From assembly GCA_018398815.1 (NCBI GenBank), contig CM031620.1, positions 67,634,454 through 67,698,453 on the forward strand: a stretch of 64,000 nucleotides of DNA, given 5' to 3'. Below the pieces are notes generated by a model, which ran no database searches, was not told where the DNA came from, and was given only the letters and a program-made list of their open reading frames with translations. This document shows, piece after piece, positions 30,865 through 44,661 of this stretch; position 1 is the first letter of the stretch; each line of letters begins with the position of its first letter. Position numbers and translations under genes: made by a program. This DNA comes from Conus ventricosus. Taxonomy: Eukaryota; Mollusca; Gastropoda; Neogastropoda; Conidae.

Positions 30865-32169
30865 TCAGATCCTCCGCTTTGCCGCAAACGTGGCTCCGTG
30901 TGACCAGTGCTGTGTCCATGTATCCTGGTAAATTGGGAAGGACAGAATAATGTGCTCAGAGGTTTGTGGGCCTGTCTCACAAGGGCAGTCTGGTGTGTGC
31001 GATAGCCCAATACGATGGAAATGGGCTCGCAGACGGCAGTGACCAGTTCGTAGTCTGAAGATTGTGGTCTGTTGGTGTCGCTGTAGTTTGGGCAGCTGAT
31101 CATCAGATGGGTGTCTGTGTTCTTCTTCCCAGAGTCTTTTGTACTGGCTTTTGATGACAGTTTTGGCCTCCCTGTAGGAGATGGGCGGCTTTGTCTGCTT
31201 GAGCCTGCTGCCACATTTGGCAAACCTGTCTGCCTTCTCATTTCCTGCCAGGCCGCAGTGGGCAGGGATCCACTGGACAGTCACCTGCGCTCTTTGTGAC
31301 AGGTCTTTAAGCTGTTGCACTGTCTCTCTTTCCAGCTTCTCACTCGGCGACTGTAAATTCTGGATAGCGGATTTACAGTCTGTCAGGAAAACGATCTGTG
31401 GAGGCAGGTGTTCTTCTGCACTAGTGAATCTGGCAGCTTCTCTTAGAGCAGTAAATTCAGCCCTGTAGTTTGTTGATCTTCGTCCAGCAGGCAGAGACCT
31501 TGACAGGGTTCGTCCATCAGGACAACAGATGAGGATCCCACTTGTCCCATATTTTACAGCTGCATCAGCGGATCCATCTGTGCAGATGTGGGTCCTCACA
31601 GAGGCGTTGTATTCTGAGTGCAGCATTTCCAGTGTCGGGGACCTGAGGATGTAGTCAGGTTGGTCTCCTTTCCTGGTCACTCCTGGAATGTCAGTAGCGA
31701 GGGTAACATAGTCTGTGGTGCTCCACTCTTCTGCATCATGGAGCATCTCTCGTTCTTCAGGAGTGCTTGGTAGGATGTCACTGTGGGTCCTCATCAGTTC
31801 CTTTGCCCGATGATTGAAGCTGCTTCTTTTCAGTCTGTTTTTTGTGTGCTCCTGCATGAGTTGGTGGGCTGCGTGAGAGGGCAGTCTTTGTAGCTTTTCA
31901 TGCTGGGTGAGGACCCTCTCTTCTCGTCTGATGTCAAGTGAGGGGAGTCCTGTTGTGGATTTGAGGGCATTGATAGGTGTTGTTTTTAGCCCTTCAGTGA
32001 TGAGTCGCAAGCCAGCATTTTGGACTTTGGCCAGTCTGCTGGTGCTGCTCTTGGCAGCCGTGGCCCATGCTGCTGATCCATACTCCATCACTGGTTGGAT
32101 GTTGCCTGTGTACACCTGTCTGAGGATGCGGCTGCTGACTTCCCATTTGGTGCCAGCCACTTTCTTCAT
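30865..32169 (-). pseudogene. LINE 2 RT thumb and RNase H (434 codons)
   Basis: An open frame covering the post-catalytic RT/thumb region (GNIQPVMEYGSAAW), a linker, and an RNase H domain with all four acidic positions (CTDGSADAA, AEFTALREA, TDCKSAIQNL, GNEKADRFAK). The C-terminal Cys/His knuckle is altered: the expected Cys after HIIL is Ser. The frame ends early at 30865; a plausible continuation (EEDLHPSN) lies in another frame. The upstream part is not contiguous with a usable RT because motifs B and C are missing (see 32179-32544). Confidence 0.85.
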
Positions 32170-32544
32170 GATGAACAGTCATCTCAGGAGGAGGCCTTCT
32201 TTCCATACCTTGTCAAAAGCTTTTGACAGGTCAAGAAAGGTTGCGAGGACCTTCTTTTTCTCCTGAAAGGCATTTTCTGTGGACTGTGCCAGGTGAATGA
32301 GCTGGTCTTCAGTATTCCTGTTTTTCCTGAAGGCTGTCTGTTCTTTGGTGATCAGTTGTTGGTTTCCAAATGCCACATTAGTCGTTTGTTGACCATGCGC
32401 TTGAGAATCTTGCCAAGGCGACTGAGCAGACTGATTGGCCTGTAGCTGGTTTTCTTTTGTGGTTCTTTTCCTTTCTTGAGAAGTGGGATGATGACAGCTT
32501 CCCTTCCGTCCAAGCCATAGGAAGATTGCCTACCTTCGCATGAC
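32170..32544 (-). pseudogene. LINE 2 RT N-terminal part with internal deletion
   Basis: Two overlapping frames encode RT motifs up to A: IIPLLKKGKEPQKKTSYRPI (about 32440-32500), FRKNRNTEDQLI (about 32305-32340) and FLDLSKAFDKVW (about 32200-32235). Immediately after motif A the sequence jumps to the thumb region at about 32175, so the PQG (B) and YADD (C) motifs, roughly 140 residues, are absent. The RT is therefore dead. Confidence 0.85.
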
Positions 32545-35500
32545 CTCAGTCCCGTGGGTTGCGACCTTGGTCCGTGGTCTAGGCTTGCGCGGTCCAGTGA
32601 TCCCTTAGCTTTTGCTGGCGGGGGCATCAATACTTGGTGATAGCTGGTTTTTCAACTGCTTTCTAGGCCTGTGAAGTCCAGTATGCTGCCTGGCTTAAAG
32701 CATAAACGGTGGTAAGAGTTGATGCCACCTGGTAGGGCTTCCCATGTCAATAAGGCTAATGGTGAGATCCTGACTAAGAGTAAACACCGCCTTCTCCTTT
32801 TCCCTGCGTGCTCCTGTCTATTTGGCCCTCTTTCTATCTTCGTCCTCTCCCCTTCAAGTCTACTTATCCACACTCCTTTCTCTCTTTGGTCTCCTTAAGA
32901 TCCGCCCGTTTGCCGTGCGGTTGCGAACCGTGTCGGAGGGGAATGAGTCCTGTGATTGAGAGAGCCACGCTCTCAACCACATCACTTTGGCTCGGACCTC
33001 TCCTAGACAGAAGTACACTTTGGCCCGGTTGTATCTAATCGCTCCCCTTCTTGGGGTGGGTCAAGACAGGCAGTTTCCCCTGGCTGTCCATGTGAACCCC
33101 TGCAGTGCTCAGCTCTCTGTTCGCCGGAGATGAGCATGATCAGGGGGGATAGGGTAGGAGTGTTCTGTTTGTCCGTATGTACTCTCCCGAAGCCTGGAAG
33201 TCAAGACAGTGATTCTTGGCCTGGCCCCTTATTGGACTCCAAGGATGGTTGGGTAAGGGAGGGATGAATTACATTAATCTCTCACTATGGCTCTTTCATT
33301 CAAAATCAATCCCACCAAAAAGAAGAGGAAAGGCAGCAGCCCCTATTTCCAGGGATTTCGATTCTGATAGTGATTCATAACTGAAGTGCGACAGAGGACA
33401 GGTTTCTGGCTTCCTTGGGCTAGTAATGAAGGGACAGAGCAAGAAAGACCCCTTTCAGCGCTGAGCCCTTTTGCCATACAAAAAGGGCATTCCAGGTTGG
33501 CAGGTGACCTCGGTCCATCAAGAGGTTGCGATGCTCGTTCCTTATTTGAGTGTAAATCACAGAAAACAGTCTGAACAGCTGCTGAAGGCAACAAAACTTA
33601 GTGACAGGGAGATCAGGGTAACTCCCACAAACAATTAATTTCATCAAAAGGCGTGATTTCGCTGCAGGATTATCTGGTGTCTCGGAGGCAGAAATTAAAT
33701 CGGGAGTCTGGCGTCCCAGGTGTGACCGAGGTCGCAGGGTGACAGAAAGAAAGGGTGCAGAAGAGTGCCACCAACACCCTCTTTCTGACCTTCGCAACCC
33801 TGTGCTGCCTCCGTCATCAAAGTCGGCTATCTGAATGTTCGGGTTCAGTTATATGTTCCTCCTCCTTGAGTGCTTCAGTGTGCCAGAAGTTTGGCCATGT
33901 CAGGGACCCGCTGTTCTGGGCAGGAGGTGTGTGGTATTTGCTGCAAAAGGCAAACCCTTGATGGGCCGTGTCAAGATCCGGCACAGTGTGCTAACTGCGG
34001 TGGCGACCATCCCCTCCTCTTTCCCCGAAATGTCCTTTTTGGATTCAAGAATCTGCTATACAACTAGTAAAACGGAAAAGAAGATCTCATTTTTTTGAAG
34101 CCCTCAAACAAGGTTGGGGCAGTCAGACGCCGACAGCTTCATCCTTATTGCTGTCGGCCGTAAAAGAAAAGTGTCCGACCGATCAGTCTGCTGCCAGAAC
34201 GATGATTCTTTACGTTTTCACAAGACATTGCCGTAAGATCTGTCAATTCTGGTGGTAGCAAGTCCCCACCTTCCAGACGCCAAACGACTGCCCCTGGTGG
34301 AGGCAGAAAATCCGCCACCCTCAGACTGCCAGCAGGCTACAACATCAGGCTGCTGGGCATACCTAAAAAACCAGCACGTCCCACCTCGAACTCCCCCTAT
34401 CCAGGCCCGGGCGGCAGCAAGAGTTTCCACCCAACGTGGAATGGTGGTGATGAAGAAGAAACCTCCACCATCTCCCTAATCCAGACCTCCAACCATCTCC
34501 AAACTCCAGGCCATTGTCCACCTGCGGGCAATTCTGCCAGCAGGTCCAAAGACCAACACAGTCGCAGTTAAACTAAATAATAAATTCTCTCCATTGGACC
34601 AGACGTTGAGGAGGAGATGACCTGATCTCTCTCCTTTTCGCCCTCTGCACCATGGATAATACAATAAGTCCATTGAATATATTATCCTTGGTCTAAATTC
34701 AACTTTGAGGAGCTGCAGCTTCTTGTCATTCTATAAAACCTTCCGTCGTGGCTCTTCAAGAAACCCAAATTCAAACCAAAGACCTTTACTCTTTCAGGCT
34801 TAAATATCTTTCAAAACCTCACAACCAATCCACGTTGGAACAGTCGGCTTGTTGCCTCTTCCCTTCACATAACTTTGTTGTATAGCCCTGTCCGCTCTGT
34901 CTACCTCCCTTCAGGCTGTCGCTGCGAGAGTCACTCTCGCACAAGAAAGTAACAATCTGTTTCTCTTTATCTACTCCATCTGCGTCCCGGTCGTGTCGTC
35001 AGGACCGTTGTCAGTCTGTTAGGGGAACTTCCTCGACCTTTTTTTGCTGTTGGTTGACTTTAACGTTCACAACCTCTTTGGGGTAGTACCGGTTCGTCAC
35101 CATGAGGCTGCTGAATTGCGGATGGTCCTTTTCGGAATTTGGATTTGTGTTGTCAGGAACGACGGATCTGCAAAACTTACCTCCATTCTTCCACAGGATC
35201 CACTTTCGTAATTTGTCGGTTTGTGACCACCACGCTGGTCCTGGACTATGAGTGGTCTGATCCAAGACGATCTGCACGAAGTGACCATTCCTGTCCTTCT
35301 ACAACCTGTAATAACTGGGAACACTCTCTGTCCTCAGCATCTAAATTATAAGAAAGCAAACGGGATCTACTTGCAGCCAATGTTTCTAAGGAGTTTCCAG
35401 CACTGATTCTAGTTCAGAGTCCGGACCCAGCTGAATCACTGACAAACACTATGATCAACCGTCTAAGTCCTGATTCCAGTGTCTCCCCGAAAACTTCAAA

Positions 35501-38468
35501 TGCAAACCACCCTGGTTTCGATTCAGAATGCCACAAAATTCCAAAGTTAGAAAACGGGCTTCAGCGTCAGTATACGCAACTAGCCTTCGGGTCCCAACGC
35601 TCGAGCCAACAAAACTCCGTGCTAAATCAAGACACACTTTTTAAAATCATAACGATCGGTCCTGGAGAAGCATCTGCTCCAGGCTGACATAAAAACTTTC
35701 CAAGAAAAAAGTGTGTAACAACCTTAAAAAAAATCAAAGGGAGAAACACCTGTCCCACTGTGAACGCATCTCAAGTTTGCTGACGTCTTTAATAACCGAG
35801 AAAAAGCAGTTGCTAATTGCTGGCTTCAACCAATAGAAAAGAATTCTCTCCTCTTCAACAAATCAACCACATTTTGTCAAAAATAAAACCTTAAAGAAAA
35901 AATCACCCTGCAACATTTTCGTCCGACAACATGGCAGACTACAGATCGTCCTTTCACTTTAAAATGAACTGAAATCTGGCCTTACTTTCTTGCAGCGATT
36001 CCCTCTCCAGGTATAATGAAAACCATTACAGCTGTTTGAAACATCTTCCCTAGAAGGTCTGAACATACTGCTACAGGTCTACAACCATGAGTGGGACTAC
36101 AGTTTTTTTCAAACCCGCTTGCGAAAAGCTCTCCATTATTCCATTTCCCAAACCGGAAAAGACCTTTCTAATCTTCAAATAACCGGTCCGCATAGCTTTT
36201 TGACCAGCTGTGTTTGAAATTGAGTGGAAAAAATGGTCAATGCTAGGCTCATGTGGAACTTGAAACCGAGTGTACTTTGGCGAAAGAACAGTGTGGTTTC
36301 CGCAAACATCGGAGTACAGTGAAACCATTCTTATTCGTCTGGAATCTGCCCCTTCCGGAACTCCTTTTTTGAACAGACAGCATACAGTGGCAATTTTCTT
36401 CGACTTGGAGAAGGCCACCGAAAGTCGGGATACTTCAAGATCTACACGATCTGGGATTTCGAGTTCATCTTCCGCTTTTTTTATTCAAATTTATTGGCAG
36501 AATGACGAGTTTTCAGGTCCGGGTTTTGGCGAGCCACCTCTCTCTGATGTCCACGAGCAGGAGTTGGAGTTCCCAGGGGGACATACTGTCTCCTGCCCCT
36601 CTTTTAGTAATAAAATCAACAACATTGTTCAATCATAGTTCAGCAGGGTTCAGACTGCTCATGGTTTTGTGGATGATTTCGCTGTCAACGGCAACTGGAA
36701 GAGCCTGTACCCGAGTGTCCAGCGCAGCTCCCAGCTTGCGTAGATAAAATCCATCGATGGGCGGATGAAAACGAGTAGTACAGCCTTTTTCTCCAACAAA
36801 AGACGCAGTGTATTCACTTCCATAATGTTCCCGTCAGTTGTTCCCATATCCTGAACTTCAAGTAGAAATCTCCCATTCCAGCTGTTAAAGAGGCCAAATT
36901 TCTGGAGTCAATGTTTGACCAGAAACTCACTCATTCTCAGCCACATCAAAAAACCTCAAACCTCATGCCAGAAAGCGCTGAATATTTCTGCGGGTTTTTT
37001 TCTATCGCACCCCGACTGGGGCGTCAGAAAAGAACACTTTGCTGCACCTCTACAGAGCCTTGTCCCGTTCCAACTGGAGCAACGGTATGGTTGCGTCACC
37101 GGCTCCGCAAGACCCTCGTTACCTCAAACTCTTTGTGACCCTAACCACCATCAGACTGCTCCATTGTTTTGATGGATGATTTCCGCTGTCCTACGCAACT
37201 GAAGCCGTACCCGAGTGTCCCAGCGCAGGCTCCACAGTCGCTACCAAGTCTCTAGTCTGGAGCGTTCCGCACCACCCCCCCTGTGAACAGTCCCTGTAGC
37301 AAGAGGCGGGCGAACCTTCATTGACCTATCCAACCGCAGGCTGAAACTGTCTTGAAAATTATATATTCCGACTGTTTTTCGCAGAACCGCCGAATCCTGC
37401 CTATGACTGTGGTCTTTGACCCTCCATTCCAAAGCAAGTTTGAAAACAACCCGAAAGTGTATTCGCCGTTTGGTCTCATCGTATGCCAGCCTCACGTGCG
37501 GAATGCAGGTTCAAAACCGGGAGTAGTTTCCGAATATTTTCCAAGTTTCCGAACACCCATCCGTATACCTTTTTCACACCGAGAGATTCCGTTTCGATCT
37601 TGCAGAGCTATACGCAAAGGAAGTCTCCCAGACTCACCTAGCGTACAAGGCATAGTATGGCTGACCACTGTTCGAAATTCCCATCCTATCAAAAAGTTTT
37701 CACTGACGTTTCCAAGTCTGAGGATGAGTGGCCGGTTGCAAGCCTAACAGCCCTGGGGCGCCTTCTCAGATAACAGTAGGAACCATAACCATTTCCGATG
37801 CTTCTGTCTATTCTGCTGAACTTACTGCTCTGGTACTGGCATTGAAATAATCCTCACAATCTTCAAAGAGGGACTTCCTGGTTCTGTCGATTCGCTGTCA
37901 GCTTTGGAAGCCAAATCTGGCCGCAACCTTCAGCATCCAAGAACTGTTGGGGCAGTTCGTTGGGAACTTTTTAGCAAGTTTGAAAGCGGACCGGTTACAA
38001 CATTACTCTTGCTTGGTTTCCTGGTCATGTTGCATCGCGGGAACGAAATGGTTGATCGTTTAGCCCAAGGAACGCCACAAAGGAGAAACTGTCCAACATT
38101 TAGTCCCCCTGTTCAGATGTGAAACCCCAAAGTTTAACGACTATGTGAGAGACCTCTGGCAGAGGATTGGAACACACAGACGAGTAACCAACCTTTCATG
38201 ATCCGTCCAAACCTTAAGGACATCCTCCCATCCACGACGGGAGGTCGTAAAGAGGAAAACGTTCTGTGCCGGCTGCACATCCGGCCATGTCTTAATTAAC
38301 CCATGCTTACCTTTTAAAGAGTAAGAAGCTGGGCCGTGGTGCCTTCCATGTCATGCGCCACTCCCAATGAAACATGTTCTTTTAGAGTGTTGGGACTTGC
38401 ATGATGAGAACGACAAACATTTTACAGCGAGTCCATGAAGATCTGTTTCAGGGATGACCCGCTGATTT
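32545..38468 (+). mobile_element. LINE family 1, copy C (5' end to near ORF2 end), indel-rich
   Basis: Starts at the family 5' end and runs in register through ORF1 (ATG about 33287) and ORF2 (ATG about 34652), ending within the last codons of ORF2 at CCCGCTGATTT. Its missing 3' end is segment G (54591-54943), so an insertion split it. Shared variants with copy B (for example GTGTCC in ORF1 and CCCTC in the RT thumb) suggest close relationship. Nearly every 20-50 bp has a one-base insertion or deletion; no ORF exceeds about 130 codons. Positions 37155-37230 duplicate an RT motif C segment from about 36650-36735. Confidence 0.85.
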
Positions 38469-38637
38469 CCCTCCGGGGGTTGCGACCTTCGTGTCGGAGG
38501 GTTTGCGGGGTCCAGTGAACCCTTAGGCTATGCTGGCGGGGGCATCATACTCGAAGATAGGCGTTTATTTCACACTGCTTCTAGGCCTGAGAGGTGCAGA
38601 TATGCTGTGTGGCCAAGCGTAACGTGGAAAGGAGTTT
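38469..38637 (+). mobile_element. LINE family 1, copy F 5' fragment (D0)
   Basis: 169 bp of family 5' end (CCCTCCGGGGGTTGCGACC onward) stopping at GGAAAGGAGTTT. The continuation of this element is found at 49016, which begins GGGTAAGGATTTGATG. So this is the 5' piece of copy F, separated by inserted copies D and E. Confidence 0.8.
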
Positions 38638-41600
38638 CCCTCCGGGGGGTTGCACCTTGACGTGGTCGGAGGTTGCGTGGTCCCATGATCCCTATGCTTT
38701 GCTGGCGGGGGCATCAATACTTGGCGATAGGCTGTTTTTTTTTCACACTGCCTCTAGGCCGAAGAGGTGCAGATGCTGTTTGGCCATAAGCGTAACGTGG
38801 GTAAGGAGTTTGATGCCCCTGGGTAGGCTTTCCCATGTCAGATAGGCTAAGGGTGAGATCCTGACTAAGAGTAACCCACCTTTCTCCTTTTTCCAGTTTT
38901 CTCTGCCTCCCTTGAATTTGCCCTTTTCTAACTTCGTCCTCCCTTCCAGTCGTCTTTTCCACACTCCTTTCTCTCTTGGGCTCCGTTAAGATCCCCGCGT
39001 TTGCCGTCGGTGCGACCTGTGGTCGGCGTGGGAATGAGATTCCTGTTGATTGAGAGGGCAATCAAGGCGCTCTCAACAAATCACTTTGGCTCGGACCTCT
39101 CCTAGACAGGGATACACTTATGGCCTCGGGTGTACTAATCGGCTCCCTTCTGGGTTGGGTCAAGACTGGGCAGTTCCCCAGTCTGCCAAGTAAACCCCTG
39201 CAGATGCTCAGCTCTCTGTCCCGGGAGTTAGAGGCATGATCGGGGGGATAGGGTTGGTCGTTGCTTCCTGCTTGTCGTATGTCTCTCCCGAAGCCTGAAG
39301 GGTCAAGACATTGGTTTTTCTTGGCCCTGGCCCCTTAGGTTGGACTCCAAGGTTGGGTGGGTAAGGGAGGGATGAAACACAAATACAACTCAAATAAGTG
39401 GGCTTTTCAAAAATCATCCCCCAAAAAGTAGGAAGTGCAGCATCCCCTAATTTCGGGATTTGTCCGGAGCTGGGGGGGTCAGCGATTCGGATATGATAGT
39501 ACGACAGAAGACAGGTTTTTTGGTTCCCTGGCTCGTTATGGACGGAACGGAGCAAGAAAGACCCCTTTCAGCTTTGAGCCCTTTTGCTATCCAAAAGGGC
39601 TTTCAAGGTATAGCGGCGGTAAACCCCCCTCGGTCCATCAAGAGGTTGAGGAATGGTTTCCTTTCTTATTCCAATGAAGTCCACAAAAGCAATCTAAACA
39701 GCTGCTGAAGGAACGAAACTTTTGGACAGGGAGATCCAGGGTAACTCACCACAAACAATTAATTCATCTAAAGGAGTGATTCGCAGCAAAGGGAATTAAC
39801 AGGTGTTTCAGAGGCAGAAATCAAAGTGCGGTGCCTGGCATCCCCGGGTGTGACGGAGGTGCGCAGGGTGACAATCAAGAAGGGGTGCAGAACAGAGTGG
39901 CCGACCAACACCCTTTTCTTCTGACATTCTGGCAACCCTGTGGCTGCCTCCGGTCATCCAAAGTCGGCTACCTGATTGTCCGGATCAGTTGTACGTTCCG
40001 TCCCCCGTTGAGGTGCTTCCGATGACCAGAAGTTTGGCCATGTCAGAGACCGTTGTTCTGGGCAGAGGTGTGTGGTATTTGCTGCAAGGCACCCATGATG
40101 GGGCGCGTGTAAAGATCCGGCACATTGTGGCAAACTGCGGTGGCGACCAGCCCGTCCTCTTCACAGGAATTGTCCTCTGGGATTCAGAATCTGCACTACA
40201 AAGGGTAAGACAGAAAAGCAATCGCCTTTTTTGGAAGGCCCGCAAGCAGGTTGTGGGCAGTCAGTCGCCGACAGCTTCTTCGTATGCCTCGGGGCCGTAA
40301 AGAAAGTTCCTACAGTTTCAACTCGGTCAGTTCTGCATGTCAAACTGATAACTTTGACGTTTTCGAAAAACATTGCAAGTAAGATCTGTCAGTTCTGTTG
40401 GTAGCAAGTCCACACCTTCCTTAAAAAAACCAAGCACCCCTCCCTCGAACTCCTCTGTCCAGTGCCCCGTGCGGCAAGGGATTCAACCTAGTGTGGGAGA
40501 TGGTGGAGTTAGGATAACACCCCCCGTCCCCCAAACCCCCAGACCTACTTCACCGTTGGCAAGTCCTGCCAGCATGGGAGGACTGAGATAGTCCCAGTGA
40601 AAATAAGCAGACAAAGATTACCAGTGCTTTAGCACAGATGTTGGAGGAGGAGATGACCTGATCTCTCTCCTTTTCGCCCTCTGCACCAGGATAATACAAT
40701 AATTCCATTGGGGAATAGATCCGTTGGTCTATCCAACTTCGAGGAGCTCCGCTTCTGTGTCAGTCCTAAAACCTTCCGTCGTGGCTCTTCAAGAAACTCA
40801 AATTTCAAAGCCAGAAGACCTTTACTCTTTCTGGCTTTAAATTCTTTCAGAAACCTTCACAATCACCATCCACGGCTGGGACTGTCGGGCGGTGTTGCCC
40901 TTCTCCTTACACAAAACTTTGTTGTATAGTCCCTGTCACTCTGTCTACCTCCTTTCTGCTGTAGCTGCGAGATTCACTCTCCACAAGACTGTGACAATCT
41001 GTTCTCTTTATCTCTTCACCTCTGTCACGGTTGTCGTCAGACCGTTGTCAGTCTGATAGAGGGAACTCCCTCGACCTTTTTGAGCTGTTGGTGACTTTTA
41101 ACGGTCACAACCCCTTTGGGTTAGTACCGTTCGTCATCCATAGGTCTCTGATGGAGGATGTCCTTTCCGATTTGGATATGTTTGTCTGAACGACGGATCT
41201 GCAACATTACCTCCACTCTTCCACAGGTTACTTTCGTGTTTTAGATTTGTCCGGTTTTGTGCCCCTCGCTGGTCCTGACTATGAGTGGTCTGTCCATGAC
41301 GATCTGCCCGCAGTGACCATTTCCTGTCCCTTCTACAACCTGTATTAACGAACACGTCTCTGTCTCCAACATCTCAATTATAAAAAAAGCCAAACTGGGA
41401 TCTATTTGGCAGCACTATTTCAAAAGAATTCCAGGACACTGATTTTTTTTCAGAGTCCAAACCAGCAGAATCTCTCACTAACAACTATGATCAAATGTGG
41501 CAAAGCCTGTAATCCATGGTCTTCCGATAAACTTCAAATGCCAAAAACACCCTGGTTTTTGATTCAGACTGCCAACAAAATTTCCAAAGTTAGAAAACGG

Positions 41601-44600
41601 AGCCAGCGTCCGGTGTAACCACCGCGCCTTCGGGTCGCCACGAACAGCTCGATACCGCATCAAAAACTCCCGACTAATCTAGAACACACTTTTAAATCAG
41701 TAACGTCGGTCCCAGGAGAAGCTGCTGCTCCAGGCTGTGACATCAAACTTCCAAGAAAAAAGTGTGGAACATCATTAAGAAAATCAAATGGAAGAACACC
41801 TGCCCACTGTGAACCATCTCAAGTTTTCAGATATCATTAAATAACAAGAAGAAAGCATTGCTAAACTCTTGCTTCAACCATTGCAAAGAATTCCTCCTCT
41901 TCTAATAAATCAGTCACTTTGTCAAACAGAAAGCCCTAAAAGAAAAATCTCCCTGCTACTTTTCATCCCGACAACATTGGAAGACTACAATCTACCTTTT
42001 ACATTAAACGAGCCAAAATCGCCTTACTCTCCTTGCAGGCCGATTCCTGCTCCAGGTATCGATTGACATACATTATCAACTATTGAAACATCCTTCCGCA
42101 AGAAGGTCTGAACATCCTGTTACAGGTATACAACCACGGTGTGGAACTACAGTTCTTTCCCACCCTCTTCAGGCGGACAGCCCCTCTTATCCCATCCCCA
42201 AACAGGAAAAGATCTTCTAATCCATCTAACTACCGTCCAATAGCTTTGACCAGCTTTGTCTGTAAACTGATGGAGAAAATGTTCAAGTGCTAGGCTCATG
42301 TGGAACTCGAAACCGGAGGCTTTTGGTCGCAAGAACAGTGTGGTTTCTTATGCAAACATCGTAGTACAGTTTACCAATTGATTCGTCTGGAATCTACACT
42401 TAGGAAACGCTTTTTTAAACAGACAGCATGCAGTGGCAATTGTTTCCACCTTGACGTGGGGGGAGGACGGCCTACGATACCACTGGAAGTCGTGGATAAC
42501 TTCATGATTCCCACGATCTGGGTTTTCGAGGTCAATCTTCTCTTTTTATTCAAATTTTTTGGCAGAACGACAGTATTCAGGTTCCGGGTTGGCACCACTC
42601 TCTCTGATGTCCCACGAGCAGGAAGTTGGGTTTCCCAGGGGCGCATACTGTCACCTGCCCTCTTTAGTATTAAAATCAACAACATTGTGAAATCAGTTCA
42701 GAAGGTTTCAGACGGCTCAATTGTTTGAGGATGATTTTTTGCTGTCTACGCAAGCTGGAAGCCTGTACCCGAGTGTCCAGCGCAGGCTCCAGCAATTGCG
42801 TAATAAAATCCATCGATGGCGGATGAAAACGCTTACACCTATTTCTGCTACCAAAACCCAATTGAATTCACTTCCAATAACTTCCGACAGTTTTTTCCAG
42901 ATCCGGACTTTCAAGTAGGGAAATCTCCCATTCCAGCGTTAAAGAGGCCAAATTTCTGGAGGTCCATTTTTGACCCAAACGGGTAACTGTTCTCACCATA
43001 TTCAAAACCTCAAAACTGCTTGCCAAAGGCACTGAATATTCTGCTGGTTCGTAGCACACCCGACTGGGCGCTGATAAGAAAACTTTGTTGCACCTCTACA
43101 GAGCCTGGTCCGTTCTAAACTGGACTACGGTTGTGCTGTGTACGTCTCCCGCAAGATCATCTTACCATCAATCTTGGACCCTATCCACCATCCAAGGCTT
43201 CGTCTCTGTCGTGGAGGCGTTCCGCACCACCCCTGGTGTACAGCCTGTACGCAAGGCAGGGGAAATCCTTCACATGTCCAAATCGCAGGCTGAAACTGTC
43301 CCTGAATTATTATATCCGACTGTTCTCAGAACCACCAGAATCCTGCCCTAAGGACTGTGTTTTTGACCCTCCGTTCCAAAGATAGAGTTTTGAAAATCAC
43401 CGCGAAAATTGTAATCCGCCGATTGGGCCTCGTCATGCCAGCCTCACGAGCGGAATGCAGGTATAGACCCTGGAGAAGTTTTCCGATTTTCCAAGGTTTC
43501 CGGATCAACCTCCATGGACCTTTTCACAAAGAGATTGCGTTTGATCTCGCAGCTTTTCGTAAGGAAGATCTATACCAGCTCTCTGGCGTACAAGGCTTTT
43601 GTATGCCGAGCTCTGTTCCAAATTCCCATCCTATCAAAAAGTTTTCACTGACGTTCCAAGTCTGAGGATGGAGTGGCTCTGTGCAGCCTACTGCCCTGGG
43701 CTCCTTCTCAGATATTTGTTGGAACATATACATTCAGATGCTTCTGTCTATTCTGCTGAACTTACTGCTTCTTAGTACTGCTTTGAAGATAATCTCCCAT
43801 TCTTCGAGGAGGGACTTTCTGGTTCGGGTGTCGGATTCGCTGTCAGCTTTGGAGGCAAGCGTCCGCAACCTTCAGCATCCAGAACTTTTATATTTTTTTG
43901 AACTATTAAGCAAGTTGAAGGGCGAGGTTACAACATTACTCTTGCTTGGGTTCCAGGCCATTTTGGCATCGCGGAACGAAATGGTCGAGATCGTTTAGCC
44001 AAGAACGCCACAAGAAGAAACTGTCCAACACTTATATACCGCTCAGATGTGAAACCCAAAATTAATAACGATTATGTGAGAGACCTCTGGCCGGAGATAG
44101 AACACACAGACAATAATCAAAGCACATTACAGATCCGTCCAACCTAAAGACTTCCTCCCCCATCTCGTCGGGTGGTCGTAAAGAGGAAACGTTCTGTGCG
44201 CGCTGCACACCGGCCATTCGAATTTTACCATTTTCTTACCTTTTAAAGAGTAAGAAGCTCCGTGGTGCATTCCATGTCATGCACCACTCACAAAGAAACA
44301 ATGTTCTTTTAGAGTGTTGGGACTTGCAAACGATGTAGGACACAAACATTTTACAGCGGAGTCTCATGAAGATCCTGTTTCAGGGATGTCCCCCTGACGT
44401 GATCCTTGGGTTTTTAGAGAAATTAACATTTTCATCTGAAGATTGAGATTTTACGGAAAGAAATGATTTTTTAACAAAGTTTCTGGTCGTTTGTAGCAGC
44501 GATGTCATTTAACGAGATGTGTGAAAGTTTTTTGTTTTTTTTTTTTTTTTTTTTTTTTTATTTTTTTTTAATACGTGTGAGTTGGGAAGTTTAACCGGTG

Positions 44601-44661
44601 ACAGCCCTGATGAGTGGCCCACTGCGGTCGGCTGGGCTATAAGCCGAAACAATTACTTATC
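38638..44661 (+). mobile_element. LINE family 1, copy D, full-length span, indel-rich
   Basis: Begins with the family 5' end and finishes with poly(T) and the 3' tail (44530-44661). It is closest to copy A in shared variants (GACAGCGATTCGGATATG region). A deletion of about 115 bp removes part of ORF1 near 40420. Many single-base indels break all frames; the ORF2 start codon has lost its T (CACCAGGATAAT, about 40686). RT motif pieces are recognisable near 42460-42740 and RNase H near 43640-44000. Confidence 0.85.

Larger units (their letters stand above)
30809..32544 (-). mobile_element. LINE family 2, 3' half (I-type with RNase H), minus strand
   Basis: Carries RT motif A onward and RNase H in degraded form, a different family from LINE 1. 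It is interrupted at 32544 by the nested LINE 1 block; its 5' part continues at 54944-55760. The junction repeats CCTACCTTCGCATGAC (32529-32544) and CCTAACTTCCATGAC (54944-54958) are the likely duplicated target. Confidence 0.9.
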
